Of a DNA stretch of 64,000 nucleotides, positions 44,198-55,668 are shown in pieces. Under the pieces are notes generated by a model. That model worked only from the letters and a program-made list of their open reading frames with translations, searched no databases and was not told where the DNA came from. Location: the NCBI RefSeq assembly GCF_964656455.1, contig NC_135715.1:75343414-75407413 (forward strand), in the 5' to 3' direction. The stretch comes from Halichoerus grypus (lineage: Eukaryota; Chordata; Mammalia; Carnivora; Phocidae). How positions within the stretch are numbered: position 1 is the first letter of the stretch; every line of letters begins with the position of its first letter. The position numbers were made by a program, and so were the translations under genes.

Positions 44198-44550
44198 TAG
44201 ACCCTCTCTAGTATCACAGTCAGTTCATGATAAAAGCCCCTGATTCCCTGTCATGTGGATATTTCATGTTAGTGTATGGGAGCTGTGAGCTTCCATTACC
44301 AGGACGGAGGGGATGAAAATGGCCACCATGTGGGAAAGGTTTGTGAATCATATGCTGTGCAAGTTTATGAATCTGAACAATCTACACTGGTAGAAGGGGT
44401 GGCCAAGGGAGAGTGATCAGATGCACCTTGGACTAGACTCCATCCATGTATCTATAATTTGCCAAACCATTTGTTGCCTTGAGATTCTTCAAACTATAAG
44501 CTGAAGTTTGGAGATTCCCAGACCTTGGGAGGTACTTAAATATTTATTGA
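44198..44550. other. No gene recognised
   Basis: Nothing recognised. Confidence 0.4.
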
Positions 44551-44612
44551 ATGGAGAGATGGATGGACGGATGGATGAATGAATGGATGGATGGATGGAT
44601 GGCTGGATGGAT
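44551..44612. repeat. (ATGG)n microsatellite
   Basis: About 14 GATG/GAAT-type tetranucleotide units with a few variants. Confidence 0.95.
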
Positions 44613-45568
44613 GGGGAGGATGAAGGGGTAAAGATGAACCAGGCTGCTGGCTAAAGAAGAAACACTACTTCACTCTCCTAGCTTGTGGTCATGACAAGAC
44701 CAGCCACATACATGACTGGGGGGTCCTATCTGGAAAGTTAGTGACCCAGAGCCCCTGAGTCCCATGCCACTAGAGAGCTGGTGGCTGCACAGCACCATCC
44801 GACGGAACAGCAGACACACAGCAGCTCCTGTGTTATCATTAGGTATTGAATGCTGACCATGTGCTACACAGTAAGTTCTTTTTAAACATTTTTCATGTTT
44901 TGATAAATATTTGATAATGCAAAAGAATATGCATTGTGTGTTATGATGCATCATAATAAAGTGAACATCTGGACCCTCCCATATCTTAAGAAATATCAGG
45001 ACTTCCCTGCACATTAGTCTATGATTGTGCACCCTGTCTTCTCTCAAAAGGGAGTCAATATTCTGAAAATTGGTTTTTTAAAAATTTTATTTATTATTTA
45101 TTTTAATTCTAGGGTAATTAATGTACAGTGTTATATTAGTTTCAGGTGTATAATACAGCAACAATTCTGTACATTACCGGGTGCTCATCAAGATAAATGT
45201 ACTCTTAATCCCCATCACCTATTTCACCCACCTCCCCTCTGGTGACTACCAGTTTGTTCTCTATAGTTAGGAGTCTGTTTTTATGTTTGTCTCTTTCTGT
45301 GTTTTGTTTCTTAAATTCCATGTATGAGTGAAATCATATGGTATTTGTCTTTCTCTGACTGACTTATTTCACTTAGCATTATACCCTCTAGATCCATCCA
45401 TGTTGTTGTAAATGGCAAGATTTCATTTTTTATGGCTGAGTAAGATTCCATTGTATATATAAATCACATCCCCTTTATCAATTCATCTATTGATGGACAC
45501 TTGGGCTGCTTCCATATCTTGGCTATTATAAATAATGCTGCTATAAACATAGGGGTGCATATATCTTT

Positions 45569-45841
45569 TCAAATTAGTGTTTTCGTATTCTTTGGGTAAA
45601 TACCTTGTAGTGGAATTATTGAATCATAGGGTAATTCTATTTTTAATTTTTTGAGGAACCTCCATATTGTTTGTGGCTGCAGCAGTTTGCACTCCCACCA
45701 ACAGTGCAAGAGGGTTCCTTTTTCTCCACTTGCTCTCCAACACTTGTTGTTTAGCCATTCTGACAGGTGTGAAGTGGTTTTGATGAGCATTTCCCTGATG
45801 ATAAGTGATGTTGAGCATCTTTTCAGGTGTCTGTTGGCCAT
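45569..45841 (-). pseudogene. LINE-1 ORF2 protein, C-terminal remnant
   Basis: This 90-codon minus-strand frame is recognisable L1 ORF2p C-terminus: it contains the Cys-His zinc-knuckle-region motif HCWWECKL and the [10 protein letters not shown] and GIYPKNTK motifs near its end. In a complete L1 this protein carries endonuclease and reverse transcriptase activity and copies L1 and SINE RNA into DNA. Here only the extreme C-terminal part survives; the endonuclease and RT domains are absent because of 5' truncation. It is non-functional. Confidence 0.9.
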
Positions 45842-45880
45842 CTGGATGTCTTCTTTGGAGAAATGTCTCCCGCCCCCTCT

Positions 45881-46075
45881 TTTTAAAAATATTTTATTTA
45901 CTTATTTGACAGAGAGAGAGACAGCGAGAGAGGGAACACAAGCAGGGGGAGTGGGAGAGGGAGAAGCAGGCTTCCTGCTGAGCAGGGAGCCCGGTGCGGG
46001 GCTTGGTCCCAGGACCCCGGGATCATGACCTGAGCCGAAGGCAGATGCTTAACGACTGAGCCACCCATGCGCCCC
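45881..46075 (-). mobile_element. CAN-SINE, antisense, inside the younger L1
   Basis: Full element with body 'ggaacacaagcaggggga' and head 'gagccacccatgcgcccc'. The duplication is short and unclear ('ccccctct' before, 'cccctctt' after). It is the youngest layer of a three-deep nest. Confidence 0.95.
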
Positions 46076-46282
46076 TCTTCTGCCCATTTTTAATTGGATT
46101 ATTTGTTTTTTTGGTGTTGAGTTGTGTAAGTTCTTTATATATTTTGTATACTAATTCCTTATTGGATATGTCATTTGCAAATATCTTCTCCCACTTCTGA
46201 ATATTGTTTTTAATTCTCTTTTCTTTATTGTTTTACCATAAATATATATGTCCCTAAGCAATATATATCTTAATTTTTGCTT

Positions 46283-46482
46283 TTTTTTTTTTTTTTTTGA
46301 GAGAAAGAGAGAGTGCGCGCAAGTGCGGGGGTTGTTGCAGAGGGAGAAGGAGAGAGAATCTTAAGCAGGCTTCATGCCCAATGCAGAGCCCAATGCAGGG
46401 CTTGATCTCATGACCCTAAGATCGTCCCCTGAACCAAAATCAAGAGTCAGACGCTTAACCAACTGAGCCGCCCAGGCACCCC
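46283..46482 (-). mobile_element. CAN-SINE, older subfamily, antisense
   Basis: Begins with an 18-base T run at 46281-46298, then 'gagagaaagagagagtgcgc', 'cttgatctcatgaccctaag' and 'caagagtcagacgcttaacc'; head ends 'gagccgcccaggcacccc'. The duplication 'aatttttgctt' at 46272-46282 is matched by 'gatttttgctt' at 46483-46493. Confidence 0.96.
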
Positions 46483-46812
46483 GATTTTTGCTTATTTTAA
46501 AAAATTTTATTAAAACGTATCATAGTATATGTATTCTCCTCATTGCTTTTTCATTCATCATACTGATGCTTGAGGTAATAGTGCATCCATTTTCTCTACT
46601 CTAAAGTATTTCACTGTACTTATATCCCAAAATATATGTATATGTATCTATATTATCCTATGAATAAACATTTGAGTTGTTTCCAGTCTTAACTGTTGCA
46701 GACATGCTTTTATGAATATTTCATACAGGTTTCCCAGAATCCATGTACAAATTTCTTTAGGGCATACGTTTAGGAGTTGCTGGATCATAGTGGAGTTGTA
46801 TGTTCAACTTTT

Positions 46813-47009
46813 TTTTTTTTTAAAGATTTTATTTATTTGACACAGAGAGAGCAACAGCGAGAGAGGGAACACAAGCAGGGGGAGTGGGAGAGGGAGAAGC
46901 AGGCTTCCCGCAGAGCTGGGAGCCCAATGCGGGGCTCGATCCCAGGGTCCTGGGATCATGACCTGAGCCGAAAGCAGACGCTTAACGACTGAGCCACCCA
47001 GGCACCCCA
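46813..47009 (-). mobile_element. CAN-SINE, antisense
   Basis: Perfect 16-bp duplication 'tgtatgttcaactttt' at 46797-46812 and 47010-47025; full body and head ending 'gagccacccaggcacccc'. Confidence 0.98.
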
Positions 47010-47133
47010 TGTATGTTCAACTTTTAAAAAGAATTCTAAACTCTTTCCCAAAGTGGTCGTACCAATTTATGCATAAAACCAGTGGTAGGTGCAACTTCTT
47101 TTTGCTCTAAATCCTTATTAAAAGTCAACATTT

Positions 47134-47338
47134 GGGGCGCCTGGGTGGCTCAGACAGTTAAGCGTCTGCCTTCGGCTCAGGTCATGATCCCAGAGTCCTG
47201 GGATCCAGCCCCGCATCAGGCTCCTTGCTCAGCAGGAAGCCTGCTTCTCCCTCTCCTTCTGCTGCTCCCCTTGCTTGTGCTCTCTCGTTCTCTCTGTCAA
47301 ATGAATAAATAAAATCTTTAAAAATAAATAAATAAAAT
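47134..47338 (+). mobile_element. CAN-SINE, sense
   Basis: 'ggggcgcctgggtggctcag' to an (AAATA)n tail. The duplication 'aaaagtcaacattt' at 47120-47133 is matched by 'aaaagtcaatattt' at 47339-47352. Confidence 0.97.
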
Positions 47339-47450
47339 AAAAGTCAATATTTTCAGTTTTCAAATTTCTGTAATTTGGTGGGATATAAAATTGTATCTCA
47401 TTATGATTTGAATTTTCCTTTTTGTGACTTCTAATGAAGTTGAGCATCTT

Positions 47451-47574
47451 TTTTTTTCTTTTTTTTAAAGATTTTGTTTTTATGTAATCTCAACAACCCT
47501 ACATGAGGCTTAAACTCACAACCCTGAGATGAAGAGTTGCACGCTCCCCTGACTGAGCCAGCCAGGCGCCCCAT
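47451..47574 (-). mobile_element. CAN-SINE, short old form, antisense
   Basis: 'aaagattttgtttttatgta', 'taaactcacaaccctgagat' and the head 'gagccagccaggcgcccc'. The short duplication 'gcatctt' at 47444-47450 and 47575-47581 restores a continuous L1 sequence when the SINE is removed. Confidence 0.94.
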
Positions 47575-48349
47575 GCATCTTCTCATATACTTATTAGCCA
47601 TTTACACATTCCTTTCCAATAAAATGTCTGATCATTTATTTTGCCCTTTTTAAAAAAAACTGGCTTGCTTATTCTTTATATATTTTGGATACTAATTCAT
47701 TGTTGGTTATATAGGTTCCAAATATCTTCTCTCTAATGTATGACTTATTATTTCACCTATTTTTATGGTGAAACAGAAGTTTAAGAACAGAAGTTCTTAA
47801 TGTATTCATTCTTTTTCCTTTTATGATTAATGCTTTTTGTGAGTTAAGTTCTTTCCTATCCCAACGTCATATAGTCTCCTCCAAATAACCTTCCTTCTAA
47901 AAGTTTGAAGTTTTATGTCTTTAACATTAAGGGCACATAAATTATTATTTGTTTGGTATGTGCAGGGGAAGGAGTATGAGGTGAAGTAGAGATCCTCTCC
48001 TATCTTCCAGATCTGTTTTAGTATTATTTACTCTTTTTCTGTTCTCTGGTTGAGTTTGGCTAAGATAGAATTATTTGATCCTTTAATGTTTAGTAAAATG
48101 ATTTATAATAGTGTGTGTAGAAATTGGTTCTTTTATAGGAAGGTTTTAAATGGCTGACTCACTTTCTTTAATGGTTGTGAGTATTGTTTCTTAAGTCAAT
48201 TTTCTATTTTTTTTCCTAGGAATATGTGCATTTTGTTTGTGTTTTCAAATGCATAGGCAAAAAATTGATTATAGTATAGTCTTACCTTTTAGATCTGCCT
48301 ATATTGTTGTCATATCACTGCTGATATTCTTTGTTTTGCCTTTTTTCTT

Positions 48350-48572
48350 TTTTTTTTACTTTTAAAAGTTTTTTTTTTTTTTTAATTTAAGTTCTAGTTA
48401 GTTCAATATTGGTTTCAGGAGAAGAGTTCAGTGGTTCATCACTTACATATAACACCCAATGCTCATCATAACGAGTGCCCTCCTTAATGCCCATCACCCA
48501 TCTAGCCCATTCCCCACCCACCTCCCTCCAGCAACCCTCAGTTTGTTCTCTATCCTTAAGATTATCTCATGA
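48350..48572 (-). mobile_element. Short 5'-truncated carnivoran L1 3' end, antisense
   Basis: About 220 bp of L1 3' UTR ('agttctagttagttcaatat', 'ggtttcaggagaagagttca', 'gcccatcacccatctagccc') flanked by a perfect 15-bp duplication 'tttgccttttttctt' at 48335-48349 and 48573-48587. It sits in the old L1. Confidence 0.9.
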
Positions 48573-49895
48573 TTTGCCTTTTTTCTTGATTAATCTTGCT
48601 AGAGATTTATTAATCTTATTAATATTTTCAAAGAGTCAATCTTTGACTTTATTATTCCTCTAATGTATCTTTGTCTTCTGTTTCATGAATTTCAGCTTTT
48701 ATCTTTAGAATAATACCTGGTGCAGAGTAAACAATAGAGAAGTGCTTTCCCCCTACCCCCCACCCCTGCCTTCTTCTCTCTCTTCCTCTTAAACATCACG
48801 TAGCTATTAAACACCATAAACTTTGATAAAAAGTATTTTTGTTATAATTCAGTTTTAGTTGTTTCTAACTTCCATTATACTGTTTCTTTGATACATGAAT
48901 TATTTATATTTTGTAATTTCTATACATATAGGAGAGGTTTTTTTTAGTATTTTAAAAATTGATTTATCACAATTATATTGTGATCAGGAAATGTGGTCTA
49001 TTTGATATCAATTTTTCAGAATTTGCAAGACTGGGTTTATGGTCTAATATGTGTTTTTATAAATATTGTTTTGTTTTGTTTTTATCCCCACAGGTTAGAC
49101 TATTAATACTATCTTATACTATTGATAATTGTTTAGATTTACTTACCTAGTTACCTCTTTCTTGGCTTATCATTCCTTTTTGTATCTGGTCTCATTTTCT
49201 TCTTCACGTAGTAAATTCTTCTGAAAGTCTTTTAGGGACGGTCTCTTGTTGGTATACAGTTCAGAATGTATCTGTTTATCTGAAAATGTCTCTGTTTTAC
49301 CATACCTCTTGAAAGATAGTTTTGCTGAGTGCATAATTCTAGATTGATAGTTGTGTTTCTCCTAGTACCTCATAGGTGATATTCTTCAGGGGTCCATGGT
49401 TGCAGCTATGAAGTCAGTTGAGTGTCTAATTAGATACAAGGTCGTATCTTTTTCATTGGCTGCTTTTGAATCTCTTCTTTGGCTTTGGCGTTCTTCAGTT
49501 CTTTTGTAATGTTTGTTTATTGTTTTAAAGTTATCTTGCTTGGTATTCTTTATGATTCTTAAGTCTGAGGATTTATCAATCCTCAAAACTATTATGAGTT
49601 TTGGAAAATTCTGATCTCTTCTCCTTTTGGAATTTTCAATCGAATGTTTGTTAGTTCATCTTACTCAAGCTTTGGTATTCTTTACTTACCCTTCATATTT
49701 TTCTTTCTCTTTCTCTGTGCTGGATTCTGGATTCTAGATCATTGATTCTTTATTCAATCATGTCTAATCTGCTATTTAATAGTTTCTCTGAGTTTTTTTG
49801 TTTCAATAATTCTATTTATTTTAGAAGCTTGTTTTTTAATGTTTCTGGTCATTTTTAAAATTCTCCTTGCTCATGGTTTCTTCTTGTATTTCTTT

Positions 49896-50086
49896 TTTTT
49901 AAAAAAAGATTTTATTTATTTATTTGAGAAAGAGACGGAGATAGCAATGGAGATAGTGGGGAGGAGAGGGAGAAGCAGGCTTCCCACTGAGCAGGGAGCC
50001 CAATGCGGGGCTCAATTCCAGGACCCTGGGATCATGACCTGAGCTGAAGGCAGATGCTTAACTGACTGACCCACCCAGGTGCCCCC
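49896..50086 (-). mobile_element. CAN-SINE, antisense
   Basis: Body variant 'gagatagcaatggagatagt'; head 'cccacccaggtgcccc'. The duplication 'tcttgtatttcttt' at 49882-49895 is matched by 'tcttttatttcttt' at 50087-50100. Confidence 0.96.
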
Positions 50087-50260
50087 TCTTTTATTTCTTT
50101 AAACACTTTATTTTCTATAGCTGATCATTCCTATATCTAAAGTCCTGGTGAGTCTATTCCATTATTTATTTTTTTCCTGTGGTTCTTCCGTTTCCTTGTA
50201 TGTTTTTTGTTTTTTATTGTAATGTTATATTTATTTGAAATCTATTTGTGGGAATGTTTT

Positions 50261-50439
50261 CAGGCCTGGGGTAAAGAAAGATACATTTTACAGGATGAAG
50301 TTTTTTGCTTTTACCAGGTACCTAGGGATAACACAAATTTTGACCTATTTAATATAAATATTTTAGCTTATAGATTTTAGACAGATAATGTGAATTCAGG
50401 ACCCAAATCCATATTAGGTCTGGCTAATAGCCATGGATC
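50261..50439. other. No gene recognised
   Basis: Unrecognised AT-rich sequence. Confidence 0.3.
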
Positions 50440-50890
50440 TCAAGAGTAATATTGCCATAAAAAATACAGGATGCCTTGTTACATTTGAATATCAAATAAA
50501 CGATGAATACATTTTTAGTATAAGTATGTTGTGTATATAAAATAAATAGACTTATTTTTTAGAGTAGCTTTGAGTTCACAGCAAAATTGAGCATTAACTA
50601 TAGGGTTCTCACATACCCCTCCTCCCCATACCCACACAGTCTCCCTCCCCAACAACATCCCCTACCAGAATGGTGTATTTGTTACAATCAATGAACCAGC
50701 ATTGACACATGATATCACCCGAAGTCCATAGTCTACATTAGGGTTTGTTGGTGGTGTACATTCTATTGATTTTGATAACTGTATAATGACATGTATCTAC
50801 CATTATAGTATCATAAAGAATAGTTTCACTGCCCTGAAAATCCCTGGCACTCTGTATTTTTATATCTGAATCTGACAACCTGACTCAGGG
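50440..50890. mobile_element. Palindromic MITE split by an L1 fragment
   Basis: Left arm 50440-50528 ('aaaaaatacaggatgcc', 'caaataaacgatgaatacat', 'ttttagtataagtatgtt') and probable right arm about 50847-50890 ('ctgtatttttatatctgaat') resemble the two halves of an old mammalian palindromic DNA element. The gap holds an L1 3' fragment. Confidence 0.5.
50530..50846 (-). mobile_element. L1M-type 3' UTR fragment, antisense
   Basis: 'tttgagttcacagcaaaatt', 'gttacaatcaatgaaccagc', 'ctacattagggtttgttggt' and 'atgacatgtatctaccatta' follow the reverse-complement L1 3' UTR. It is 5'-truncated. Confidence 0.8.
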
Positions 50891-51301
50891 GAGATTTTTA
50901 CTTCTTCCAGTAAAAGTCAAGACCAAGACAGATAACTTTTCTTGTCTATTTCTTGGGGAGCGTGTTTATGTTTTCTCCTTAGTTACATTTCTCCGAAGGC
51001 ATAGCCTGTTATGTGCCTTGTCTTTCTGTAGTGGTCTCTGCTTCTCCTCCCACCGAATCCCTTGCCCACCCATGTGTCCATTAAGATGAAAGCTTGCACC
51101 ACCTGGGACTGGAACATGCCTCCAGGCTGGCTAAATGGCCAATAACTTCTCATTTCCTTGGATTTATCCTACAGCTTCATTCCTGATTTCAGAGGAATCT
51201 TTTACTCTCTTATGACCCAGTCCATATATTTTTAAAGATTAAAAAAATAATAATATTGAATATAATTTTTACAATCTGTAGTCCACTATATTGACAGCAA
51301 T
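50891..51301. other. No gene recognised
   Basis: Nothing recognised. Confidence 0.4.
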
Positions 51302-51319
51302 GGAAAATTTTATATCTTT

Positions 51320-51513
51320 TTTTTAAGATTTTATTTATTTATTTGACAGAGAGAGGGAGAGAGCACAAGCAGGGGGAGTGGCAGGCAGAAGGAGAGGAAG
51401 AAGCAGACTCCCTGCTGAGCAAGGAGCCTGATGTGGGGCTCTATCCCAGGACCCTGGGATCATGACCTGAGCCAAAGGCAGATGCTTAACCTACTGAACC
51501 ACCCAAGCACCCC
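51320..51513 (-). mobile_element. CAN-SINE, antisense
   Basis: Body 'gcacaagcagggggagtggc'; head decayed to 'gaaccacccaagcacccc'. The duplication 'ggaaaattttatatcttt' before and 'ggaaattttaaatcttt' after has decayed slightly. Confidence 0.96.
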
Positions 51514-51530
51514 GGAAATTTTAAATCTTT

Positions 51531-51720
51531 ACATAGATTCTCTCTTTTGATCCTCACAACCTAATGACATGGATATTATTATTATCTCAATTTCATGAAG
51601 AAAATTGAGATTCAGAAAGGTTAAATAATTTGCTTAAATTCACAAAGTAACCACCAAATGCAATCCTAGCTTTTCTAACCTCCAAAACCTATATTTTCAC
51701 CTAGTTTGCTACATTCACTT
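51531..51720 (+). repeat. MIR, sense
   Basis: 'ttgatcctcacaacctaatg', 'attatctcaatttcatgaag', 'attgagattcagaaaggtta' and 'ttaaattcacaaagtaacca' show the MIR core in order. The SINE lies at its 5' edge. Confidence 0.7.
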
Positions 51721-51730
51721 CCATTTCTCA

Positions 51731-52440
51731 GTACCTTTTACCATTCAAAGAAGCAAAAGTGTTAAAGCTTATTTTTATTTATTTATATAGTTGTGTCTTA
51801 TTTATTTAGGCCACCGCTAGAACTGCTGCCGGTGGTGGGTAGTGTTGATGCTGGTATCAGGACTGGCCTGCAGTGTAGGCAGGACCTCCTGTCTACTGAC
51901 ATCGCTTGAGGGTTTGGCACAGACCAAGGTTTTGTCCTGAGCTTTACTGGTTTGGGAACTTGATTATTACCAGTTTACTTGGAACTAATCAGACTCTAGT
52001 GTACTGACTCATGCTAACAAATCATGGGCCAGAATTCCAATATATCAATTCATAGTGGGAGATAGTCCTTTTCAGTGACTAGAATACTTGTAGCCACTCT
52101 CCAGGGACTTTCCAGATATCAAGACAGTGGGGAAAACATATCTGTGGCCAGTGGTATGCTTGGCCAACTTTGAATTAGGAAAAGGAAAATTAAGTGACCT
52201 AAGAATAATAAATGGCCTTCAGGTTTATTAGGGATATCTGATAAAATCAATATTTCTAATAACCAAGGTTTCTACCATAAAATATGTCAATTATGATCAT
52301 GTACTGTGCATCTACTTCATATTTTATTGGTCACCATGGCAGATACTATAGATGCAAAGATCAATAAGAGTGACCTGCCCTTGACGAGTTTGTAATCTCA
52401 TATGTTCCCTCTCCCTTAAACAATGCCCAATCAACACTTG
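51731..52440. other. No gene recognised
   Basis: Nothing recognised apart from a possible short L2 or MIR end near 52300-52390. Confidence 0.4.
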
Positions 52441-52455
52441 AAAATTCGCTTTTTT

Positions 52456-52650
52456 GGGGCACCTGGGTGGCTCAGTCGTTGAGCATCTGCCTTCGGCTCA
52501 GGTCATGATCCCAGGGTCCTGGGATCAAGCCCCGCATTGGGCTCCCTGCTCAGCGGGAAGCCTGCTTCTCCCTCTCCCACTCCCCCTGCTTGTGTTCCCT
52601 CTCTCGCTGTGTCTCTCTCTGTCAAATAAATAAATAAAATCTTAACAAAA
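52456..52650 (+). mobile_element. CAN-SINE, sense
   Basis: Full element. The duplication 'aaaattcgcttttt' at 52441-52454 is matched by 'aaaattctcttttt' at 52651-52664. Confidence 0.97.
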
Positions 52651-52665
52651 AAAATTCTCTTTTTT

Positions 52666-55172
52666 ATATCTACATGCAGCGTTCTTCAGTTAAATCCAGA
52701 CTTGAGGAGATGGACTTCAGGCACCCAGTTAGACTTTTGGGTCTCCAAGATGTTCTCGGTACTGAATTTACAAGCTATCTCTTTATGCAAGTGGCTTCTT
52801 TGGGTCACTCTTCTCCATTTGTGGGTAATTCTTCACCCACAGTTGTGTTCTGTGTGCTGAGTACTTGGGCCACTGTTCCTGCTTAACAATTACTGATGTG
52901 GCAGTAGCAGGAAGTGAATGCTATTGGAATCAATCCACCTATGCATCTGCCAGAGATTTCACAGGCAGTGATTACAAATATCTTGAGTTTCCTTTTGTGT
53001 TTGTTCCTAGGGGCGGTTGACTGTGGGGAAAATCTGTTTACTTATTTCTTTTCTGTAGTAATGGAGAGTATGGAGGCTTTGGGTTGCAAATAAGACATTA
53101 CAGATTTGGGCACATGGGAAAATCTAGTTCCTGAGCAGAATAACTTCAAATTAACTTTACATTTGAGAGTTAAACGTGCTCTAAAATGTAACCAAACTTT
53201 TAAATAGGAGCAAACCTAAATGCCCTTGCTATATCAGAGTGGCCTTCCCTAGGGGGTTGCCATAGTTCAGGGTCTGGTTTTCATCCTTATAATTCGGTTT
53301 AGTTGAGTCAGTAGGTCTGAGACTTAATCTTTGTTTTCTGAGTCACTAAAACTGGAAATACTGGGGCATTTGATATAGTCCTGGCTGGGGAGCGTTTGAC
53401 ACATATATTTGTTTGATTCAATTTGGGGTAGATTGGAAAGGTTAGCTTAATACAACCCTCCTGATGGGGAGGAAGAAGAAATTCACATTTTATCTAGATA
53501 AATAAAGACAACAGTTTAACTTTTTAAAGATATCTGACTGTTAGGGACTTGTAGCAAGGCCTCCGGTGTTACGTGATTGATGAAAATACCCTGGACCCTC
53601 AGGGTTGATGGTACCATTTAGGAGCAAGACCACTCGCCTAACATCCATACTGTGTGTGAAGCCACCAAATTTTACAAAACTGCTCAGAAAATAGAACTTC
53701 AAAAATCTAATAAAAATGAAAGCCAAAAACAGTCAAGTTGAGAGGCATATAATAGCAGCTTTTGTGTTTTGACGGGTCCAGAAGGGTCCATGGGGTTTCC
53801 CTCTCATTATTGATGGCCAGATCCTCACAGTATCAGATATAAACTCATTTCCATTAGTCAGTATGCTAATTTGATCTGTGTGTAGAAGTCTTTATGGCAT
53901 CTTCCCCGACCCAAAGTGTTCTGCTAACTTGCTGGTTTCAACTCAGCATGGTAAATTGACTATTGTAATATTGTAATTAACTCTGACATGGAGGAAGGGA
54001 CTAAGGAGCCACTGGCCACAAATCAGCTGTTTCCAGCTTCAGTTTCACAGGGCTCATTAAGGCCCTGGTTCCTGTCCCAGCCTGCAGTGGGACCCAGCGC
54101 GATGCTGAGTTGCTGCGGGTCCTCTGTGTATCCTCTGGTCTCATCCCAAGTGAAGCGACGCTATGTTTAGGTTATTGCTTAGTGTGTCACAGGAGAAAAT
54201 CACCTTTGCCCTGGCTGCGTTTCCATCCATTCCACGGCAGGTGAGTCCTACAGTTCAACAAGTGTGATAGCCTTAGGTAGTCAGTGCCAGGAGAAATGTG
54301 GTAAAGTGAATGCAATTATGGAAGCCACCCATTTGCTTTTGCCGTTTATCAAGAATAGTCTTTTCACAAAACAGAAAGGAAGAAGGCAATAGGGAGTTTT
54401 CTGTTGCAAGTCCTTATTTATGGAAGAGGGGACAGTTTATCTACATTGAGATTCTGAGGATTCCACGCTGTTCCTTTCATTGTTGCAGGCCAGCTTCCAA
54501 CATTTAATTAAGAGTCATAAGGCGGTGGCTTCCCCCACCCACAGAAAAATTCCTTTAAGGAATCATGAGACCATCAACATTTTGCAGCTGTTTAAAAGAC
54601 TGTTTAGACTCCCGGAATGATACTGGGAAATTCTTGGATTTACGGTCTTGGGCAAGAAGAGAACTCAAGAATGGGAAAATCAAGTAGTATAACAACCTAA
54701 ATCCAAACCCAGGGGAACCTTCCTTACATAACCTGCTAATCTGCTCCTCTAGAAGTCAATGAAGAAAAAAAAAAAAAGGTTACTATCCTTTCTGCTCTGG
54801 ATCAAATATAGCACAGGAGACCAAATTCTCCATGAAATTGGTTGGATTCAATCATTTCAGGCAGAATGCTTACTTTGGAGCTGTAGCACTGATTGCTCCT
54901 TCACGTCCAATGAACCCTCACAGGTCTCGAAAGATAAGGTGACTTGGAAGGCTGGTCCACTTACCATCAGTTCAGGCACTGTCTCCCTCAACGACATTTT
55001 GAAGCCACCTGGGTTAGCTTTGGCCATGGAGACTTGGAACAGAGTGGTAGGAACCTTAAAAGCCAGGAGTTCCTGGGCACACAGCCTCACTTAGAAGAAA
55101 TAAGAAGCAGACATGAGGAAAACATGCCAGAGAAGTAAGACTAATTGGTTGCATGTCATCGAGTTGTATTTT
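52666..55172. other. No gene recognised (2.5 kb)
   Basis: No recognised repeats. The + strand open frame at 54759-55094 (111 codons) starts in a 13-base A run and has no known domain; it overlaps an opposing frame. I see no convincing exon. Confidence 0.4.
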
Positions 55173-55256
55173 GGGGGCGCCTGGCTGGCTCAGCTGGTTG
55201 AGCACGCGACTCTTGATCTCAGGGTCATGAGTTCAAGCCCAGCATTGGGAGCCTAG
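55173..55256 (+). mobile_element. CAN-SINE head fragment, old form, sense
   Basis: 'gggggcgcctggctggctca', 'gcgactcttgatctcagggt' and 'catgagttcaagcccagcat', stopping at 'gggagcctag'. It abuts or replaces the left end of the hAT element that follows. No duplication seen. Confidence 0.9.
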
Positions 55257-55338
55257 TTAAAAAACAATTGAAAAGCCTCAAGAGCTTTTGTTTACAATGG
55301 ACTAAATTACTAATATTTACTATATTAAAAAAATTGAG

Positions 55339-55543
55339 GGCGCCCCTGGGTGGCTCAGTCGTTAAGTGTCTGTCTTCGGCTCAGGTCATGATCCCAGGGT
55401 CCTGGGATAGAGTCCCGCATCGGGCTCCCTGCTCCACAGGAAGCCTGCTTCTCCCTCTCCCACTCCCCCTGCTTGTGTGCCCTCTCTCGCTATGTCTTTC
55501 TCTCTCTGTCAAATAAATAAAATCTTTTAAAAAGTAAAATAAA
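55339..55543 (+). mobile_element. CAN-SINE, sense
   Basis: 'cgcccctgggtggctcag' to an A-rich tail; A-rich duplication 'aaaaaattgag' before and 'aaaaaaatgag' after. It is inserted in the hAT element. Confidence 0.95.
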
Positions 55544-55668
55544 AAAAAAATGAGAAATTTAAAAATACTGATTTATTTTAAAAGCATAGTAATAACCCTA
55601 TTACATAAATAACATATTTTATGAAAATAAGTATATTAAAAAAATTGAGTAAGAAGAGTGGCACTGTT

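Larger units (their letters stand above)
45079..46194 (-). mobile_element. Younger carnivoran L1, 5'-truncated, antisense
   Basis: The 3' UTR 'attctagggtaattaatgta', 'agtttcaggtgtataataca' leads into ORF2 sequence ending near 46190 (with a SINE inside). A near-perfect duplication 'ttctgaaaattggttttt' at 45061-45078 and 'ttctgaatattgttttt' from 46195 flanks it. This is a typical 5'-truncated target-primed insertion into the old L1. Confidence 0.85.
44870..50260 (-). mobile_element. Old L1 (L1M type), antisense, multiply interrupted
   Basis: Antisense L1 pieces in the correct order from 3' UTR to upstream coding sequence: 'ccatatcttaagaaatatca' (44980), 'ccaaagtggtcgtaccaatt' (47050), 'cttattagccatttacacat' (47590), 'gattaatcttgctagagatt' (48587), 'gaaatgtggtctatttgata' (48990) and 'tctaatctgctatttaatag' (49765). 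Interrupted by two younger L1 pieces (about 45079-46194 and 48350-48572) and by six SINEs directly, with a seventh SINE inside the first of those L1 pieces. About 3.1 kb of it remains. No intact frame. Confidence 0.7.

Noticed and set aside
45569..45841. LINE-1 ORF2 remnant considered as an active element
   Set aside because: The insertion is 5'-truncated to under 1 kb of L1 and contains a SINE; no endonuclease or RT domain remains.
47229..47447. Frames carrying 'GTWVAQS' or 'LSREPDVGLDPRTLGS' style peptides at many loci
   Set aside because: These peptides are SINE sequence translated in different frames and recur at almost every CAN-SINE.
54759..55094. 111-codon frame starting with a run of lysines
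   Set aside because: The start lies in an A run and the frame overlaps an opposing frame; no domain or splice context.
55321..55649. 18-bp identical sequence 'tatattaaaaaaattgag' at 55321-55338 and 55632-55649, considered as a shared target duplication
   Set aside because: Low-complexity AT-rich sequence at two different points of the hAT element, each with its own separate SINE duplication.
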